A DNA stretch of 64,000 nt from Crocinitomicaceae bacterium (GCA_016719925.1 JADJYC010000002.1:62001-126000), one strand, 5' to 3'; positions 28,353 through 38,742 are shown, counted from the first letter of the stretch. Numbers and translations are program-made. Notes: generated by a model not told the origin, from the sequence alone.

Positions 28353-29138
28353 CTATTGACCTCCTTTGGTTGCCCAGACAGTAATAGTTGAACCAGCCGA
28401 AACATTTACTCCTTCACCACCAGCGGGATTCTGATTTGTTATCACCGCATTCATAAAATCCTCTTCTGTCACGCATGATTCACATTCCTTGTGCATAGAA
28501 AGTGTCAGAGACTGTAAACGTTCTGTTGCCTGCATTATTGTAAGTCCAACCAAATTTGGCAGAGGTGAAGTTTCACCGGTATTGCCCTTTGCAACTACCA
28601 GTTCAATGCGGGTTCCCTTTGGAACCATTGTTCCGGCGGGGATTGGTTTGCCATTATAGAGCTGCGCAAGCACAAAATCTTTTCCTTCAGGTGCCGGTTT
28701 AAATGAAACGGTTGTTCTGAATCCCATAGAACTTAATGTAGTCTCTGCCATACGTTTTGACATGTCAACAACATTTGGAATTGCCATCATTTTTGGAGTA
28801 AGCGGAACAATTGAAAGCTGTATTGTTCTGCCTGGTTTTACCCACATACCGGTAGAATCGGTAGGGCGGGGATATTGCCAGCAGACTGTTCCTTTTGGCC
28901 AGTCATCCAGATAAACAGAATCCTTGATTTCAAATTTAATGTCTTTATCTCCTACAAAATCTTCCAGTGCCTCATAATGCACACCATAAAAAGAAGGTAC
29001 CTCCACTTTATCTTCAAAACCGGTATGCCATTTAAGATATCTGGCCTCAATAAAAATGATCAGAAACCAAACCAGCACAATAAACAGAAAGTGCTTTAAG
29101 AATTGTCTGGAGATAAAAAACCGGAAGAATTTTTTCAT
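28353..29138 (-). CDS. PASTA-domain membrane protein
   Basis: A 261-residue protein with a cytosolic basic start, one transmembrane helix (about 12-32) and three PASTA domains (about 40-110, 112-185 and 186-255), with cores such as AIPNVVDMSKRMAETTLSS and LPNLVGLTIMQATERLQS. It has no kinase domain, as in other Bacteroidota, where this gene sits next to the pseudouridine synthase and sometimes ddl. PASTA domains bind peptidoglycan stems or related beta-lactam-like ligands. Confidence 0.85.
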   Translation of the reverse strand: MKKFFRFFISRQFLKHFLFIVLVWFLIIFIEARYLKWHTGFEDKVEVPSFYGVHYEALEDFVGDKDIKFEIKDSVYLDDWPKGTVCWQYPRPTDSTGMWVKPGRTIQLSIVPLTPKMMAIPNVVDMSKRMAETTLSSMGFRTTVSFKPAPEGKDFVLAQLYNGKPIPAGTMVPKGTRIELVVAKGNTGETSPLPNLVGLTIMQATERLQSLTLSMHKECESCVTEEDFMNAVITNQNPAGGEGVNVSAGSTITVWATKGGQ

Positions 29139-29270
29139 TTTAATGGTCAGGGCTTAACGACACAAAGATAATCAATCAAAAAAACTGAGAAGTCAAAAGC
29201 ATTGATCTGATACTGCATATTTATTATTTGAAAGAGAAACTGATTATTTGCTTTGAAAGACGATAAGATG

Positions 29271-30173
29271 CTACCCTCTCGTCAATTCCTTAAACACATC
29301 TTCCATACTCTTTTCTTCAACTCTGATAGTAAGAATCAACAAACTGTTGTTTTGAGCGTATCTGGCTATTTCAGCGCGGATATCACTGTTCACTTCAAAT
29401 AACCATTTGTTGTCTTCCAGGTGTTTTACATTTTTTACGTGTGAAATCTGACGGAGCTGATTTCTGGAAACCACCTGATCAAACTCAACAAAAATGGTGA
29501 GATTTTTTTCATCCTTCTGCTGCATGTGACTGGTTGTATCATCCGCAACTATTTTACCGTCTTTAATAATTATAACACGATCACAGATTGCTTCCACCTC
29601 TTGCATAATATGTGTTGAAAGCATTACGGTTTTTGTTTTGCCGATGTCCAGAATCAGTTTGCGGATATCCACCAGCTGATTTGGATCAAGTCCGCTGGTT
29701 GGTTCATCAAGTATCAGTACTTCCGGGTCATGAATTATTGCCTGAGCGAGTCCAACGCGTTGACGGTATCCTTTTGAAAGTGCACCTATTTTTTTATTCT
29801 GTTCTTTATCCAGTCCAACCAGTGAAACCATTTCTTTCACTTTCTCTTTTTTATTTTTCAGTTTGTAAATTCCCGCTGTAAAATCAAGATATTCTTTTAC
29901 GTACATATCTAAATAAAGCGGATTGTGTTCAGGCAGATAGCCTACTTTTTTTCTGACTTCAATTGAATCCTCATCCACATCAATGCCGCAAACCTTTACA
30001 CTACCCGACGATTTTGGAATAAAACAGGTAATAATTTTCATCATGGTGGATTTCACTGCACCGTTTGGTCCAAGGAAACCAATTATCTCTCCTGATTTTA
30101 TAGTAAAAGAAACATCATTTAATGCAGCCTGCTCGCCGTAATATTTGAAAACATTTTTTACTTCTATTGACAT
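29271..30173 (-). CDS. gldA: ABC transporter ATP-binding protein GldA (Walker A altered)
   Basis: A 300-residue ATPase matching GldA of gliding flavobacteria. It has the start SIEVKNVFKYYGEQAALNDV, signature LSKGYRQRVGLAQ (about residue 133), Walker B VLILDEPTSGLDP, the H-loop LSTHIM, and the GldA-type C-terminal domain. The Walker A reads GPNGAVKST where GPNGAGKST is invariant (codon GTG at about 30052-30054). This would be expected to destroy ATP binding, or is a base-call error. gldF and gldG are not in the window, as these are often unlinked. Confidence 0.9.
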   Translation of the reverse strand: MSIEVKNVFKYYGEQAALNDVSFTIKSGEIIGFLGPNGAVKSTMMKIITCFIPKSSGSVKVCGIDVDEDSIEVRKKVGYLPEHNPLYLDMYVKEYLDFTAGIYKLKNKKEKVKEMVSLVGLDKEQNKKIGALSKGYRQRVGLAQAIIHDPEVLILDEPTSGLDPNQLVDIRKLILDIGKTKTVMLSTHIMQEVEAICDRVIIIKDGKIVADDTTSHMQQKDEKNLTIFVEFDQVVSRNQLRQISHVKNVKHLEDNKWLFEVNSDIRAEIARYAQNNSLLILTIRVEEKSMEDVFKELTRG

Positions 30174-30290
30174 GCCGCTTTACTGATTAAAAAATGGGTT
30201 TTACGAAATTAAACGATTTTCAGGCAAAAGGATACAGGGAAAAGTTAAATAGTTAAAAGAAGATTGTTGATTTTTATAGCTGTCAGATAA

Positions 30291-30953
30291 TTAAAACCAC
30301 GTGTAGATAGAATCCGATTGAGAAGAATGTTCGGCCTTATGCCGTTTGTAATCAATCCAAATCTTCACCAAATAAAATATTACAATAGTTGCAGCTGACT
30401 CCAATTGAAAAAATGCAATACCTACTCCAAATGACAACACTATGAGATGCACAAAAATCAAACGTTTATAAGGAATGAACATCATTTCATCAATTTTATA
30501 TCTGAGATATTCTTTCTTTCTGATGAAGTGAATAAAATATGAAATCGAATGATTCACCAGTAAGGCAATGAAGCCAAATAAAAGGGCGGTATAATTCAAT
30601 TGAGGAAACAACTGCAGTTCATGCGAACGGGCATATCGATCAGTATCAGCTTGAAATATCATTGTAATGAATGCAAGGTGCATGGCAGAAAAAAGTAAAA
30701 AGTGCAAAAGAAAGAACGGGATAGCCACCCATCTTATCCAGGAACGTGGTACCGGATAATGTGATTCCTGTTCTGGATCAATTGGTCTGCAGAATGGAAT
30801 TTTAAAAACTGTTATTAACCCAATAACTAGATTCTCAGTCCAAAAAACCATCATCTGATCATATGTTTTCCATTCAAAAATTAAAGCCATAATCAATAAA
30901 AAAATATTTGTCACCAATAACGAAGCGACAGATATTTTAAGATAATTAGACAT
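30291..30953 (-). CDS. DUF6498-like membrane protein
   Basis: A 220-residue protein with five or six helices and the feature FWTENLVIGLITVFKI near residue 40, typical of the DUF6498 family of unknown function. Start chosen at the ATG at 30953; an upstream TTG would add five residues. It stands alone, with non-coding gaps of 117 bp to the gldA start and 51 bp to hutI. Confidence 0.6.
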   Translation of the reverse strand: MSNYLKISVASLLVTNIFLLIMALIFEWKTYDQMMVFWTENLVIGLITVFKIPFCRPIDPEQESHYPVPRSWIRWVAIPFFLLHFLLFSAMHLAFITMIFQADTDRYARSHELQLFPQLNYTALLFGFIALLVNHSISYFIHFIRKKEYLRYKIDEMMFIPYKRLIFVHLIVLSFGVGIAFFQLESAATIVIFYLVKIWIDYKRHKAEHSSQSDSIYTWF

Positions 30954-31004
30954 GATTTTCAAAGACAAAATAAATTAGTAAACTGAACCAGAATTCAGGT
31001 ATTA

Positions 31005-32242
31005 TCATTTACTCAATATCATTCTCTCCACCTTATTCTCCCCAAAAGAATAAGGCAAATAATTCAGTGAAGGAATTTCTTTTGTAATAATGAGATTTGC
31101 TTTTTTACCCAATGTGATGGAACCTAATTCATTTCCAAGTTCCATAGCGTAAGCTCCGTTGATAGTGGTTGCATTGAGTGCCTCTTCAGGAGTTAATTTC
31201 ATTTGAATACAGGCAAGCGAATTTACAAACTGCATATTCCCGCTTGGTGTTGAGCCGGGATTGTAATCACTGGCCAAAGCAACAGCCAGATTATTATTCA
31301 GCATGGTTCTCACCGGTGAATACGGAATTCCCAAAAAGAAAGAACAACTTGGTAATGCCGTAGCAATGGTGTTTGATTTATCTAAAGCGATGATATCATT
31401 TTCATCCAGCTCTTCCAGATGATCCACCGAAACCGCTCCATGCTTAACACCAATTTCAACTCCACCCAAAACAGAAAACTGATTCACATGAATTTTTGGT
31501 TTCAAACCAGCTTTGGTTCCTGCATCTAAAATTCTGTCCAACTGTTCCGGAGAAAAATAATTCCGCTCACAAAAAACATCAATATAATCAGCCAGCTTTT
31601 CTTTTTGAATGGCAGGCAGCATTTCATTAATTACCAGATCAACATACGCATCCTGATTGGTTTTATATTCCATTGGAAAAGCATGCGCTCCCAAAAAGTT
31701 GCTTTGATTGTCAGATCCGATTTTCTTTGAGCGTGCGGATTACACGCAGCATTTTCAATTCAGCTTCCACAGATAATCCGTAACCACTTTTTTATTTCAA
31801 TGGCGCCGGTTCCAAAACTTTTTACAAGTTCAAGACACTTCATTGCAGAGATCACTAAATCATCTTCAGACATTTCAGCAAGTCTTTTTGCAGAATTTAA
31901 AATTCCACCACCTTTTTTTCCGATTTCTTCATAAGTCAGTCCGTGAATTCTGTCCACAAATTCATTTTCACGCGTTGCTGCAAAAACAATATGTGTATGT
32001 GAATCACAAAACGCTGGCAGAACAAATTTTCCATCTGCATCAATCACTTCCAGATCAGTCCAGTTGGTAATTCCGTGCAGATCTTCCATTTTTCCGTAAT
32101 CTGCAATTCTTCCGTTTTCAATTGCCAGATAGGCATTATCAATCACGTTTAGTTTAGCAAGTTCTTCTCCGCGCAAAGCTGAAGTATTTCCTTCCAGAAT
32201 TCCGGCAAGACCTTTGATATTTTTGATAAGAATGTTAGACAT
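31005..32242 (-). CDS. hutI: Imidazolonepropionase; three frameshifts
   Basis: Repaired, about 412 residues of the amidohydrolase that opens imidazolone-propionate to formiminoglutamate in histidine breakdown. Metal ligands lie in FCDSHTHIVFAATRENEF; the EIKSGYGLS segment, the HVNQFSVLGGVEI region, VSVDHLEELD and ALASDYNPGS with the Asp ligand are visible. The frame is broken at 31788-31793 (one extra base in a six-T run), 31721-31724 (one missing) and 31693-31697 (one missing). All lie within about 100 bp, and correction yields the conserved LKMLRVIRTLKEKS stretch. Other hut genes are not in the window. Confidence 0.85.
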
Positions 32243-32365
32243 TTTTCTGATTTGATAAGTAAAGATAATGAATTATATCCGGCAGATTTTAATGGTGCAT
32301 TGAACGCACAGCACAACAAAGATTTTTAATGCTGCTGTCAAATCATCCAAACCAATTCCGTCAGC

Positions 32366-34104
32366 TTATTTTGAAATTTTCAGATCCTTAATCATGAGCT
32401 GCAATCCTGAAAATCCATTCCAGTGATTTTCTTCCAGTGTATAAACCACATCAATTTTTGTGTGCGGATTTTTTCAGGGTTAATATTTTTCCACCACTCA
32501 CCCATTCCAAAACCAACAGCATCCATTACAATTTCTGGATATTCTTCCTGCACCAGTGAGAGTTTTAAATGTTCTTCTTTCAGCAAACGTGATGCGGGCA
32601 AAATTTTAACTCCTTTAGAAACAAAAACCGGCTGTGGATTTCCGGGACCAAATGGTGCAATCTGATTAAGTATGCGGTAGAACTTAGGAATGCCTCCGGG
32701 TTTATTTTCAAAAATATCACGGAATTCAATTTGCGCATCAATCTGAATTTCTGGTACCAATAATTTTGAATCTATTGTTTCAGAGACAACAGCCGTAAAT
32801 TTTTTTGTGAATGCTTCCAGATTTTTCAAATCAAGTGTCATGCCTGCTGCAAAATCATGACCACCAAATTGTTCCAGCAAATCTGAACATTGATTGATGG
32901 CATTATAAATATTATATCCCAGAACACTCCGCGCAGAACCAACTGCTTTTCCATTTGATTCAGTCAATACAATAGTTGGACGGTAATACGTTTCTGTTAA
33001 TCTGGATGCAACAATTCCAACAACACCTTTGTGCCAGTTTTTATTAAACACAACAGTGGCTTTTGCATTTTTCAATATTTCATTTGATGCAATAATTTCC
33101 AGCGCTTCTGCAGTAATATCTTTATCCAGTCCTTTTCTGGTTTCATTGTGATCATGAATCTCCTGACTGATCTGATTAACTTCTTCAAAATTTTTTGCCA
33201 GCAAAAGTTTCACTGCCTGATTTCCGCTTGCAATACGTCCGGCGGCGTTGATTCTTGGAGCCAAAGTGAAGATCACATCCGTTACTGAAAGTTTGCCGGT
33301 TTTATTCGCCAGCTGTAATAATTTACTGAAACCCAACCGAGGTTTTTTTATTCAGAATTTCCAATCCAAAAAAAGTAAGAATTCTGTTTTCATTTGTCAT
33401 AGAAACGACATCTGCCCCAATACTTACCATCACCAGATCCAGCAAATTTTCAATTTCTGTAAGGGTCTCTCCCCTAACCTGACTTACTGCCTGCACCAGT
33501 TTAAATCCAACACCGCAGCCTGAAAGTTCTTTGAACGGATAGTTACAACCATCCTGCTTTGGATTAAGGATAATAGCATCCGGAATTCTTTCACCTACGG
33601 TGTGATGATCACACACAATAAAATCAACACCGTTTTCTTTTGCACGGGAAATTTTATCTGTCTCTTTGATTCCGCAATCCAAAGAAATTACCAAACTGAA
33701 AGAATTATCAATAGCAAAATCTACACCGGCATCTGAAATACCATAACCTTCTTTATACCGGTCAGGAATGTAATATCCAATCTGCTCATAGTTTCGGCTC
33801 AGATAATCATAAACCAATGTTACAGCCGTTGTTCCATCCACATCATAATCACCATAAATCAGAATATTTTCATTGGCTTTTATTGCACGTTCAATACGAT
33901 CAACTGCTTCAGACATTCCTTTCATTAAAAAAGGATTATGCAGATCATTAATCTCCGGCCTGAAAAAACTTTTTGCCTGATTAAAATCGTTAATACCTCT
34001 TGTGGCAAGGACATTGGCCAGCACCCTGAAATCCCCACCTCTTCTATCAACCGGGCAACAACTGCCGGGTTGGCTGGTTTTTTGATAAACCATCTTTTAT
34101 CCAT
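32366..34104 (-). CDS. recJ: Single-stranded-DNA-specific exonuclease RecJ; three frameshifts
   Basis: Repaired, about 579 residues. The DHH motifs are present: ILIYGDYDVDGTTA, SLVISLDCGIKE and VCDHHTVG, followed by the DHHA1 domain with GGHDFAAGMTL. RecJ degrades single strands 5' to 3' in recombination and repair. Frameshifts: a missing base in CCC at 34024-34026, an extra base in a seven-T run at 33343-33349 and a missing base at 32455-32459. With them fixed the protein starts MDKRWFIKKPANPAVVARLI at 34104 and ends IKDLKISK at 32366. It diverges from the next gene across 20 bp. Confidence 0.88.
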
Positions 34105-34124
34105 ACCTTAGATCAATTCCTATT

Positions 34125-34724
34125 ATGAAAAGGGCGCTAAATATAGTTTTATTCTTTGCATGTCTCAATGCTTTTGCACAAGAAAAAAAAGAGGAGGTTT
34201 ATTCTGTTTACTTTACAGAGTATTCTCTGAAAAATCTTAAGACAGTTTCCGCTGTCAGTTCATCGTATTATAAAAAATATCAGCCTGAAGCATCTGAAGA
34301 AAATAAAATGCGTAACGCTGCAGGTGAATACATGGTGGTTGACGCATCCGGTATTTATCTTTTAAAAAATAAGCTGCTCTTTATTACGCGTGAACAGGTG
34401 CGTGAAGATCGAAAATATCAGGTGAGAAACGGGTATCTTTTTGGTGTCGTTGAAAACGATTCTGTTCCTACAGCACTTGAAGGAGAAAACTATTATTTTC
34501 TGATTCCTTCAAAAAACTACTTATATAATATGAACGCTGGTCCGTCAACACTTTTTGAGGGATTAAGTCAGGGAGAATATCTGTTGGTTACTCCTGAAGA
34601 AAATGAATACTATTCTGTTATCTATTTCAGGTTTACAAACGGAAAAATGGAAGTAAAAGAACTGATATTCAATACGGATGTATGCAATGTGGAAACAGTT
34701 GAAGAAAAAGAAACAATTAAATGA
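34125..34724 (+). CDS. Secreted protein of unknown function
   Basis: A 199-residue protein with a clear signal peptide (MKRALNIVLFFACLNAFAQ) and a mixed alpha/beta mature region rich in Tyr. No family was recognised. It is the first gene of a rightward cluster with an HExxH lipoprotein, a clostripain-like peptidase and a FAD oxidoreductase. A near-consensus TACCTTAG at 34104-34111 may be its -7 box; it overlaps the recJ start codon. Confidence 0.7.
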   Translation: MKRALNIVLFFACLNAFAQEKKEEVYSVYFTEYSLKNLKTVSAVSSSYYKKYQPEASEENKMRNAAGEYMVVDASGIYLLKNKLLFITREQVREDRKYQVRNGYLFGVVENDSVPTALEGENYYFLIPSKNYLYNMNAGPSTLFEGLSQGEYLLVTPEENEYYSVIYFRFTNGKMEVKELIFNTDVCNVETVEEKETIK

Positions 34725-34803
34725 GATTTCAATACGTACATTCTTACACCTTCTTTGGAAGAATGGAAAACTATTTTCGGTTGTTTTGAAACATACGACT
34801 CCT

Positions 34804-35655
34804 ATGTTTTTTCCAATTAGATTTTACAGTTCACTTTGTCTTGTTCTTATTCTGAATTCATGCAACACCAATGAAATTCAGTCTGAAGAAATAATTCCGG
34901 AGATTAAAGAGGAGCAAAAAACTTCATTCATTTTTGAAGATGACTTTTCAGAAGAAGAAAAAAATAAACTTGAAAACTGGATCAGTTCAACCAGTGAAAA
35001 AGCACAAGAACTTTTAGGTCAGTTTCCGTTTGATCTATATTACCATTTTCACAGAGAGGACAGTATTAATCAGGCAGTGATTTTTGGACATACTGCAAGA
35101 ACAGATTCAATAAACGCCGCCCATTTTTACGTTAATCCTGTTTTTGAAGCAGAAGAATTTTCAAAAGACTGGATGGCGCCTCATGAGATTTCACATCTGG
35201 CTTTACCCAAACTTCCAAAATCCTATATGTGGTTTTATGAAGGATTTGCCACTTACCTCAGCAGGGAGGTGATGATTGAAACCGGAATTTATAAAAGAGA
35301 GGAAGTTGACTCTTTAAATTATGCAAGAGTCGCCGCTGTGAAGGATAAATTCATTTCAAATTCTTTTTTGCCGGTTGTGGCTGATAGCCTTATTTCAGAA
35401 CATCAGTATCCTGCAGTTTATTGGATAGGTGCCAGTTATTTTATGGAAGCGGAAAAACAACTTCAGATAAAACAAACCGAATTGAATTTCTGTGAAGTAG
35501 TAAACAGGTTTCAACTATGCTGCCATACTGAAAAAATGAAAATTGAAGACGTATTAAATGCCTGGAATGAGATTTCATATTCAACCATTTTTACAGATCT
35601 ATTTGAAACTTATACAAATACACCGTGTTATTCGTTGATTGAAAATTACAAATGA
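34804..35655 (+). CDS. Lipoprotein with gluzincin-type HExxH metallopeptidase motif
   Basis: A 283-residue protein: lipoprotein signal (SSLCLVLILNSC) and a mature domain with MAPHEISHLALPK (HExxH, about residue 124) followed by FYEGFATYLSREV. The Glu about 20 residues on is the expected third zinc ligand and the arrangement is that of gluzincins (M1-like / peptidase MA-like). Start chosen at the ATG 34804 for the lipobox; earlier codons overlap the previous gene. Its stop overlaps the next start by 4 nt. The specificity is unknown; activity is inferred from the motif. Confidence 0.75.
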   Translation: MFFPIRFYSSLCLVLILNSCNTNEIQSEEIIPEIKEEQKTSFIFEDDFSEEEKNKLENWISSTSEKAQELLGQFPFDLYYHFHREDSINQAVIFGHTARTDSINAAHFYVNPVFEAEEFSKDWMAPHEISHLALPKLPKSYMWFYEGFATYLSREVMIETGIYKREEVDSLNYARVAAVKDKFISNSFLPVVADSLISEHQYPAVYWIGASYFMEAEKQLQIKQTELNFCEVVNRFQLCCHTEKMKIEDVLNAWNEISYSTIFTDLFETYTNTPCYSLIENYK

Positions 35656-36773
35656 AAAAATTCTTGTTTGTCTTTCTTGGTTTAATTTCAATCAATGCAT
35701 TTAATGCTCCATTGAAAAAATGGCTGTTCATCTATTACATGCCATATGATAATAACCTGAGTAAAGAAGGAGAGTTGATTTTAAATGAAATTAAAGCATC
35801 TGAATTAGGATCTGATATTGCAATTTCCTTTCAATGCGATTTTCAAGACACATCAGGAATGACGCGCTATTTTTTCACATCTGATACGGTTATATCCGAA
35901 AAAATAAATGAAGAAAAATCGTCAGATCCTAAAGTATTCAAATCTTATTTAAAATGGGCTGAATCAAAAAGTGAATTTGAAAATTGTGTTTTGATTTTTT
36001 TAAACCACGGAGGAGCGCTGAATGAAATTGGTCTGGACGAATATCCTGTACACAATTATCAAAAAACAGAAGACCTGAAACAAATTATTCTGGCGTTTAA
36101 CAAAAGGAACGATATTTTACCCGAATTAATTTTCTTTCAGGTTTGTGCAAAAGGAGTTTTAGAGCCATTATATGAAATGCGCAATTGCAGCAGATATACT
36201 TTATGCTCTCAAAACATTCTTGGGGCGCCTAATTACTATTACAAAGATCTTTTTAACGCGTTGAATTCAGCAAATGACTTTACCGGAGAAGAATTAGCCG
36301 CGACAATTGCTATATCCGACCGGAAGGACATGTTCTATTCTTATACCTGTACCGACAACATGAAATTTGAACCTGCGATTGTCTGCCTGAATGAATTTAT
36401 TTCTTATCAACTCAGAACATGTAATCCAGCAATTCACACCGACAGTATTTTGCAAATCCGCTACTACGGAGAAACACATTGGGACCTCAAATCATTTATC
36501 AATGCTTACTCCTGCGAAACAGATTCATCTATTTATTACAGGAACAAACTCATCAAATCGCTTGAAGAACTTATTCGTTTCCATTATATAAATCCCAACT
36601 ATGCTTTAATGAAAGAATATTGTGGTATGTCTGTTTATGCAGTTCAGAATAAAAATTCAGAATTTCCGTTTCAAAAAATGGAAATATACAAAGATCTGAA
36701 TCTGGACTATTTTCACGACAAAATTCAGACAACCGGAGAATATATTCAAAACGACACCCTGGAATTCAGATGA
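35652..36773 (+). CDS. Secreted clostripain-like (C11, caspase-fold) peptidase
   Basis: A 373-residue protein with a short signal peptide (LFVFLGLISINAFNA) and a caspase-like fold. The start LKKWLFIYYMPYDNNLS resembles the first strand of clostripains, the His is in VLIFLNHGGALNEIG (about residue 116) and the Cys in ELIFFQVCAKGVLEPLYEM (about residue 163). The His-Gly and Cys dyad and their order fit family C11. No pro-domain Arg cleavage site is obvious. It overlaps both neighbours by 4 nt (ATGA), so the three genes are translationally coupled. Confidence 0.7.
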   Translation: MKKFLFVFLGLISINAFNAPLKKWLFIYYMPYDNNLSKEGELILNEIKASELGSDIAISFQCDFQDTSGMTRYFFTSDTVISEKINEEKSSDPKVFKSYLKWAESKSEFENCVLIFLNHGGALNEIGLDEYPVHNYQKTEDLKQIILAFNKRNDILPELIFFQVCAKGVLEPLYEMRNCSRYTLCSQNILGAPNYYYKDLFNALNSANDFTGEELAATIAISDRKDMFYSYTCTDNMKFEPAIVCLNEFISYQLRTCNPAIHTDSILQIRYYGETHWDLKSFINAYSCETDSSIYYRNKLIKSLEELIRFHYINPNYALMKEYCGMSVYAVQNKNSEFPFQKMEIYKDLNLDYFHDKIQTTGEYIQNDTLEFR

Positions 36774-37822
36774 AACATCAAATAAACATTATCGGTTTTG
36801 GTCTTGCCGGCGCAACACTTGCCTGGCAGTTTCATTTCAAAAATATTCCGTTTAAAATTTACGATTCCGGATCAAATCATTGCACACGCACGGCGGCGGG
36901 ATTAGTAAATCCGATTGTTTTTAAACGGCTGACAAAATCATGGAATATTGATTTATTATTGCCCGAAGCATTTGATTTTTACACACGAATTGAAAACACG
37001 CTGAAGACAAAACTGATCTCCGGAAAAAAAATTCTTTACCCGTTCACTACCAAAGAAGATGAAAATAACTGGTCAGTTAAAATGGGTGATGACCGATTCA
37101 GAAATTATCTGAATCATACAAATTCTGCTGAGCTTAATAATATTCATGCACCAAACGGTGTGGGACTGGTAAATACATTTGGAAATATTGATACCAATTT
37201 ATTTTTGGATTTGTCCAGACAATACTTTCTTTCAAACGGCATTGAATTTTTTACGGAAGAATTAAGACATGAAAATGCGGCAGCGAATGCTGATCAGAAA
37301 TACATTTTTTGTGAAGGAGTTGCTGTTACTGAAAATCCATTTTTCAATTATTTACCGATGAAGCCGGCGCATGGAGAAACACTTATTATTCAAACTGACG
37401 GGCTGGAATTAATAAATATTCTTTCAAAAAATCTCTTTTTACTTCCGTTGGGAAACAATAAGTATAAAGTTGGTGCCACCTATAACTGGGAACTGAAAAA
37501 ACCTATCCTGACAGAAGAAGGCAAAAATGATCTGACAGAAAGATTAAAACACCTTCTTCAATGTAATTTTGAAATCATCTCACATCAGGCAGGCATCCGT
37601 CCAGCAGTTGCAGACAGAAGACCACTTTTGGGTGTTCATCCTGAAAAAAAGAATCTCTTTATTTTTAACGGACTTGGTACAAAAGGAGTCCTGCTGGCTC
37701 CGTATTATGCCAAACATTTTGCTGATTTTCTGGCAGAAGATAAAACGCTGGATGCCGAGGTGAACATCACTCGTTTTGCAAAGCGCTACAGAAAATCTCT
37801 GTTAGATAAAAAGGCGCTTTAG
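36770..37822 (+). CDS. FAD-dependent oxidoreductase (DAO superfamily)
   Basis: A 350-residue protein with the FAD-binding GFGLAGATLAWQ motif at residues 8-19, AAGLVNPIVFKRLT near 43, and a C-terminal GLGTKGVLLAPYYAK segment completing the FAD site. This is the DAO fold seen in amino-acid oxidases and in the C-terminal domain of MnmC. Its substrate is not evident. There is no signal peptide, so it is probably cytosolic, unlike its three upstream neighbours. It overlaps the peptidase gene by 4 nt. Confidence 0.8.
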   Translation: MKHQINIIGFGLAGATLAWQFHFKNIPFKIYDSGSNHCTRTAAGLVNPIVFKRLTKSWNIDLLLPEAFDFYTRIENTLKTKLISGKKILYPFTTKEDENNWSVKMGDDRFRNYLNHTNSAELNNIHAPNGVGLVNTFGNIDTNLFLDLSRQYFLSNGIEFFTEELRHENAAANADQKYIFCEGVAVTENPFFNYLPMKPAHGETLIIQTDGLELINILSKNLFLLPLGNNKYKVGATYNWELKKPILTEEGKNDLTERLKHLLQCNFEIISHQAGIRPAVADRRPLLGVHPEKKNLFIFNGLGTKGVLLAPYYAKHFADFLAEDKTLDAEVNITRFAKRYRKSLLDKKAL

Positions 37823-37922
37823 AATTATGAACACCTGATTGAAGGATGCTGCAAGAATAAATTATTGCATCTGAATTCATAATTTCTTCCGAACTTTGTA
37901 AACATAATTAATAATTGAAACT

Positions 37923-38333
37923 ATGTATCCTCCTGAATTAACTGCACCAATGAAAGCACAACTTGTGCAAGCAGGTTTTGAAAGCCTTGAAAATGTCTCA
38001 GCGGTCGAATCTGCCCTGAACACAAATGATACAGTGTTACTGGTGATTAATTCTGTTTGCGGCTGCGCAGCAGGATCAATGCGCCCCGGTGTACTGGCAT
38101 CCTTAAAACACACTAAAACACCTGCAAAAAAAGTAACCGTATTTGCAGGAGTTGACGGTGAAGCAGTAGCACAGGCAAGAAAATACACATTGCCTTATCC
38201 GCCATCATCACCATCAATTGCCATTTTCAAAAACGGAACACTGGTTCATTTTCTGGAAAGACATCACATTGAGGGCCGCACGGCTGAAATGATTGCTGAT
38301 AATCTGGCTATGGCCTATGATGAATTCTGCTAA
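37923..38333 (+). CDS. Bacilliredoxin BrxA/BrxB (YphP/YqiW) family protein
   Basis: A 136-residue thioredoxin-fold protein starting MYPPELTAPMKAQLVQ, with the CGC active site in INSVCGCAAGSMRP (about residue 54) and a C-terminal Cys (YDEFC). In Bacillus these proteins remove bacillithiol from mixed disulfides; Bacteroidota members of the family are common, and whether bacillithiol is the substrate here is not shown. It is followed by a terminator. Possible promoter: TTG at 37865 and GAACTTTG at 37891. Confidence 0.9.
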   Translation: MYPPELTAPMKAQLVQAGFESLENVSAVESALNTNDTVLLVINSVCGCAAGSMRPGVLASLKHTKTPAKKVTVFAGVDGEAVAQARKYTLPYPPSSPSIAIFKNGTLVHFLERHHIEGRTAEMIADNLAMAYDEFC

Positions 38334-38350
38334 GTAAAATAATGGAACAA

Positions 38351-38381
38351 AAAAAGGCGCTCAGAAATGAAGCGCCTTTTT
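38351..38381. terminator. Bidirectional intrinsic terminator
   Basis: AAAAAGGCGCT pairs with AGCGCCTTTTT in an 11-bp stem with a 9-nt loop and T/A tracts on both sides. It serves the convergent bacilliredoxin gene and small membrane-protein gene. Confidence 0.9.
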
Positions 38382-38396
38382 TATTCATGATAGATT

Positions 38397-38606
38397 TTAT
38401 CCCTGACTCTGGCTTTCTGCCTTCTCACCTTTCATTCCCATATAAGCAAGAACACCGCCAAGTACCACCAGACCAATCAATACAGCCCAGGTAACGCCTG
38501 CTCCCATTTCAGTAATAAAATATAATGCTGAAGGAATATACCCCATCGGGTAAATGACACACCCCAGTGCGCCTACTCCTAAAAGTCCCAATCCAATACT
38601 TTTCAT
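38397..38606 (-). CDS. Small two-helix membrane protein
   Basis: A 69-residue protein of two Gly-rich hydrophobic helices (about 5-30 and 38-58) and a polar tail (KGEKAESQSQG). No family was recognised. It is transcribed alone and shares the bidirectional terminator at 38.35 kb. Confidence 0.6.
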   Translation of the reverse strand: MKSIGLGLLGVGALGCVIYPMGYIPSALYFITEMGAGVTWAVLIGLVVLGGVLAYMGMKGEKAESQSQG

Positions 38607-38742
38607 ACGTAGTAGTTTAATAGTTAGCGGATTAAAGATATCTTTTTTATTGAAAATACAATGGGTATCTTGAAATTCTTTTTAATAATCAGCCCTTTAT
38701 GGGCTTTACAAGATATTCCCGCATTAGTCAGATAATACTATT

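Noticed and set aside
31005..34104. hutI and recJ as pseudogenes
   Set aside because: All lesions are one-base changes in short homopolymers and the rest of each protein is fully conserved, so read error is more likely than decay.
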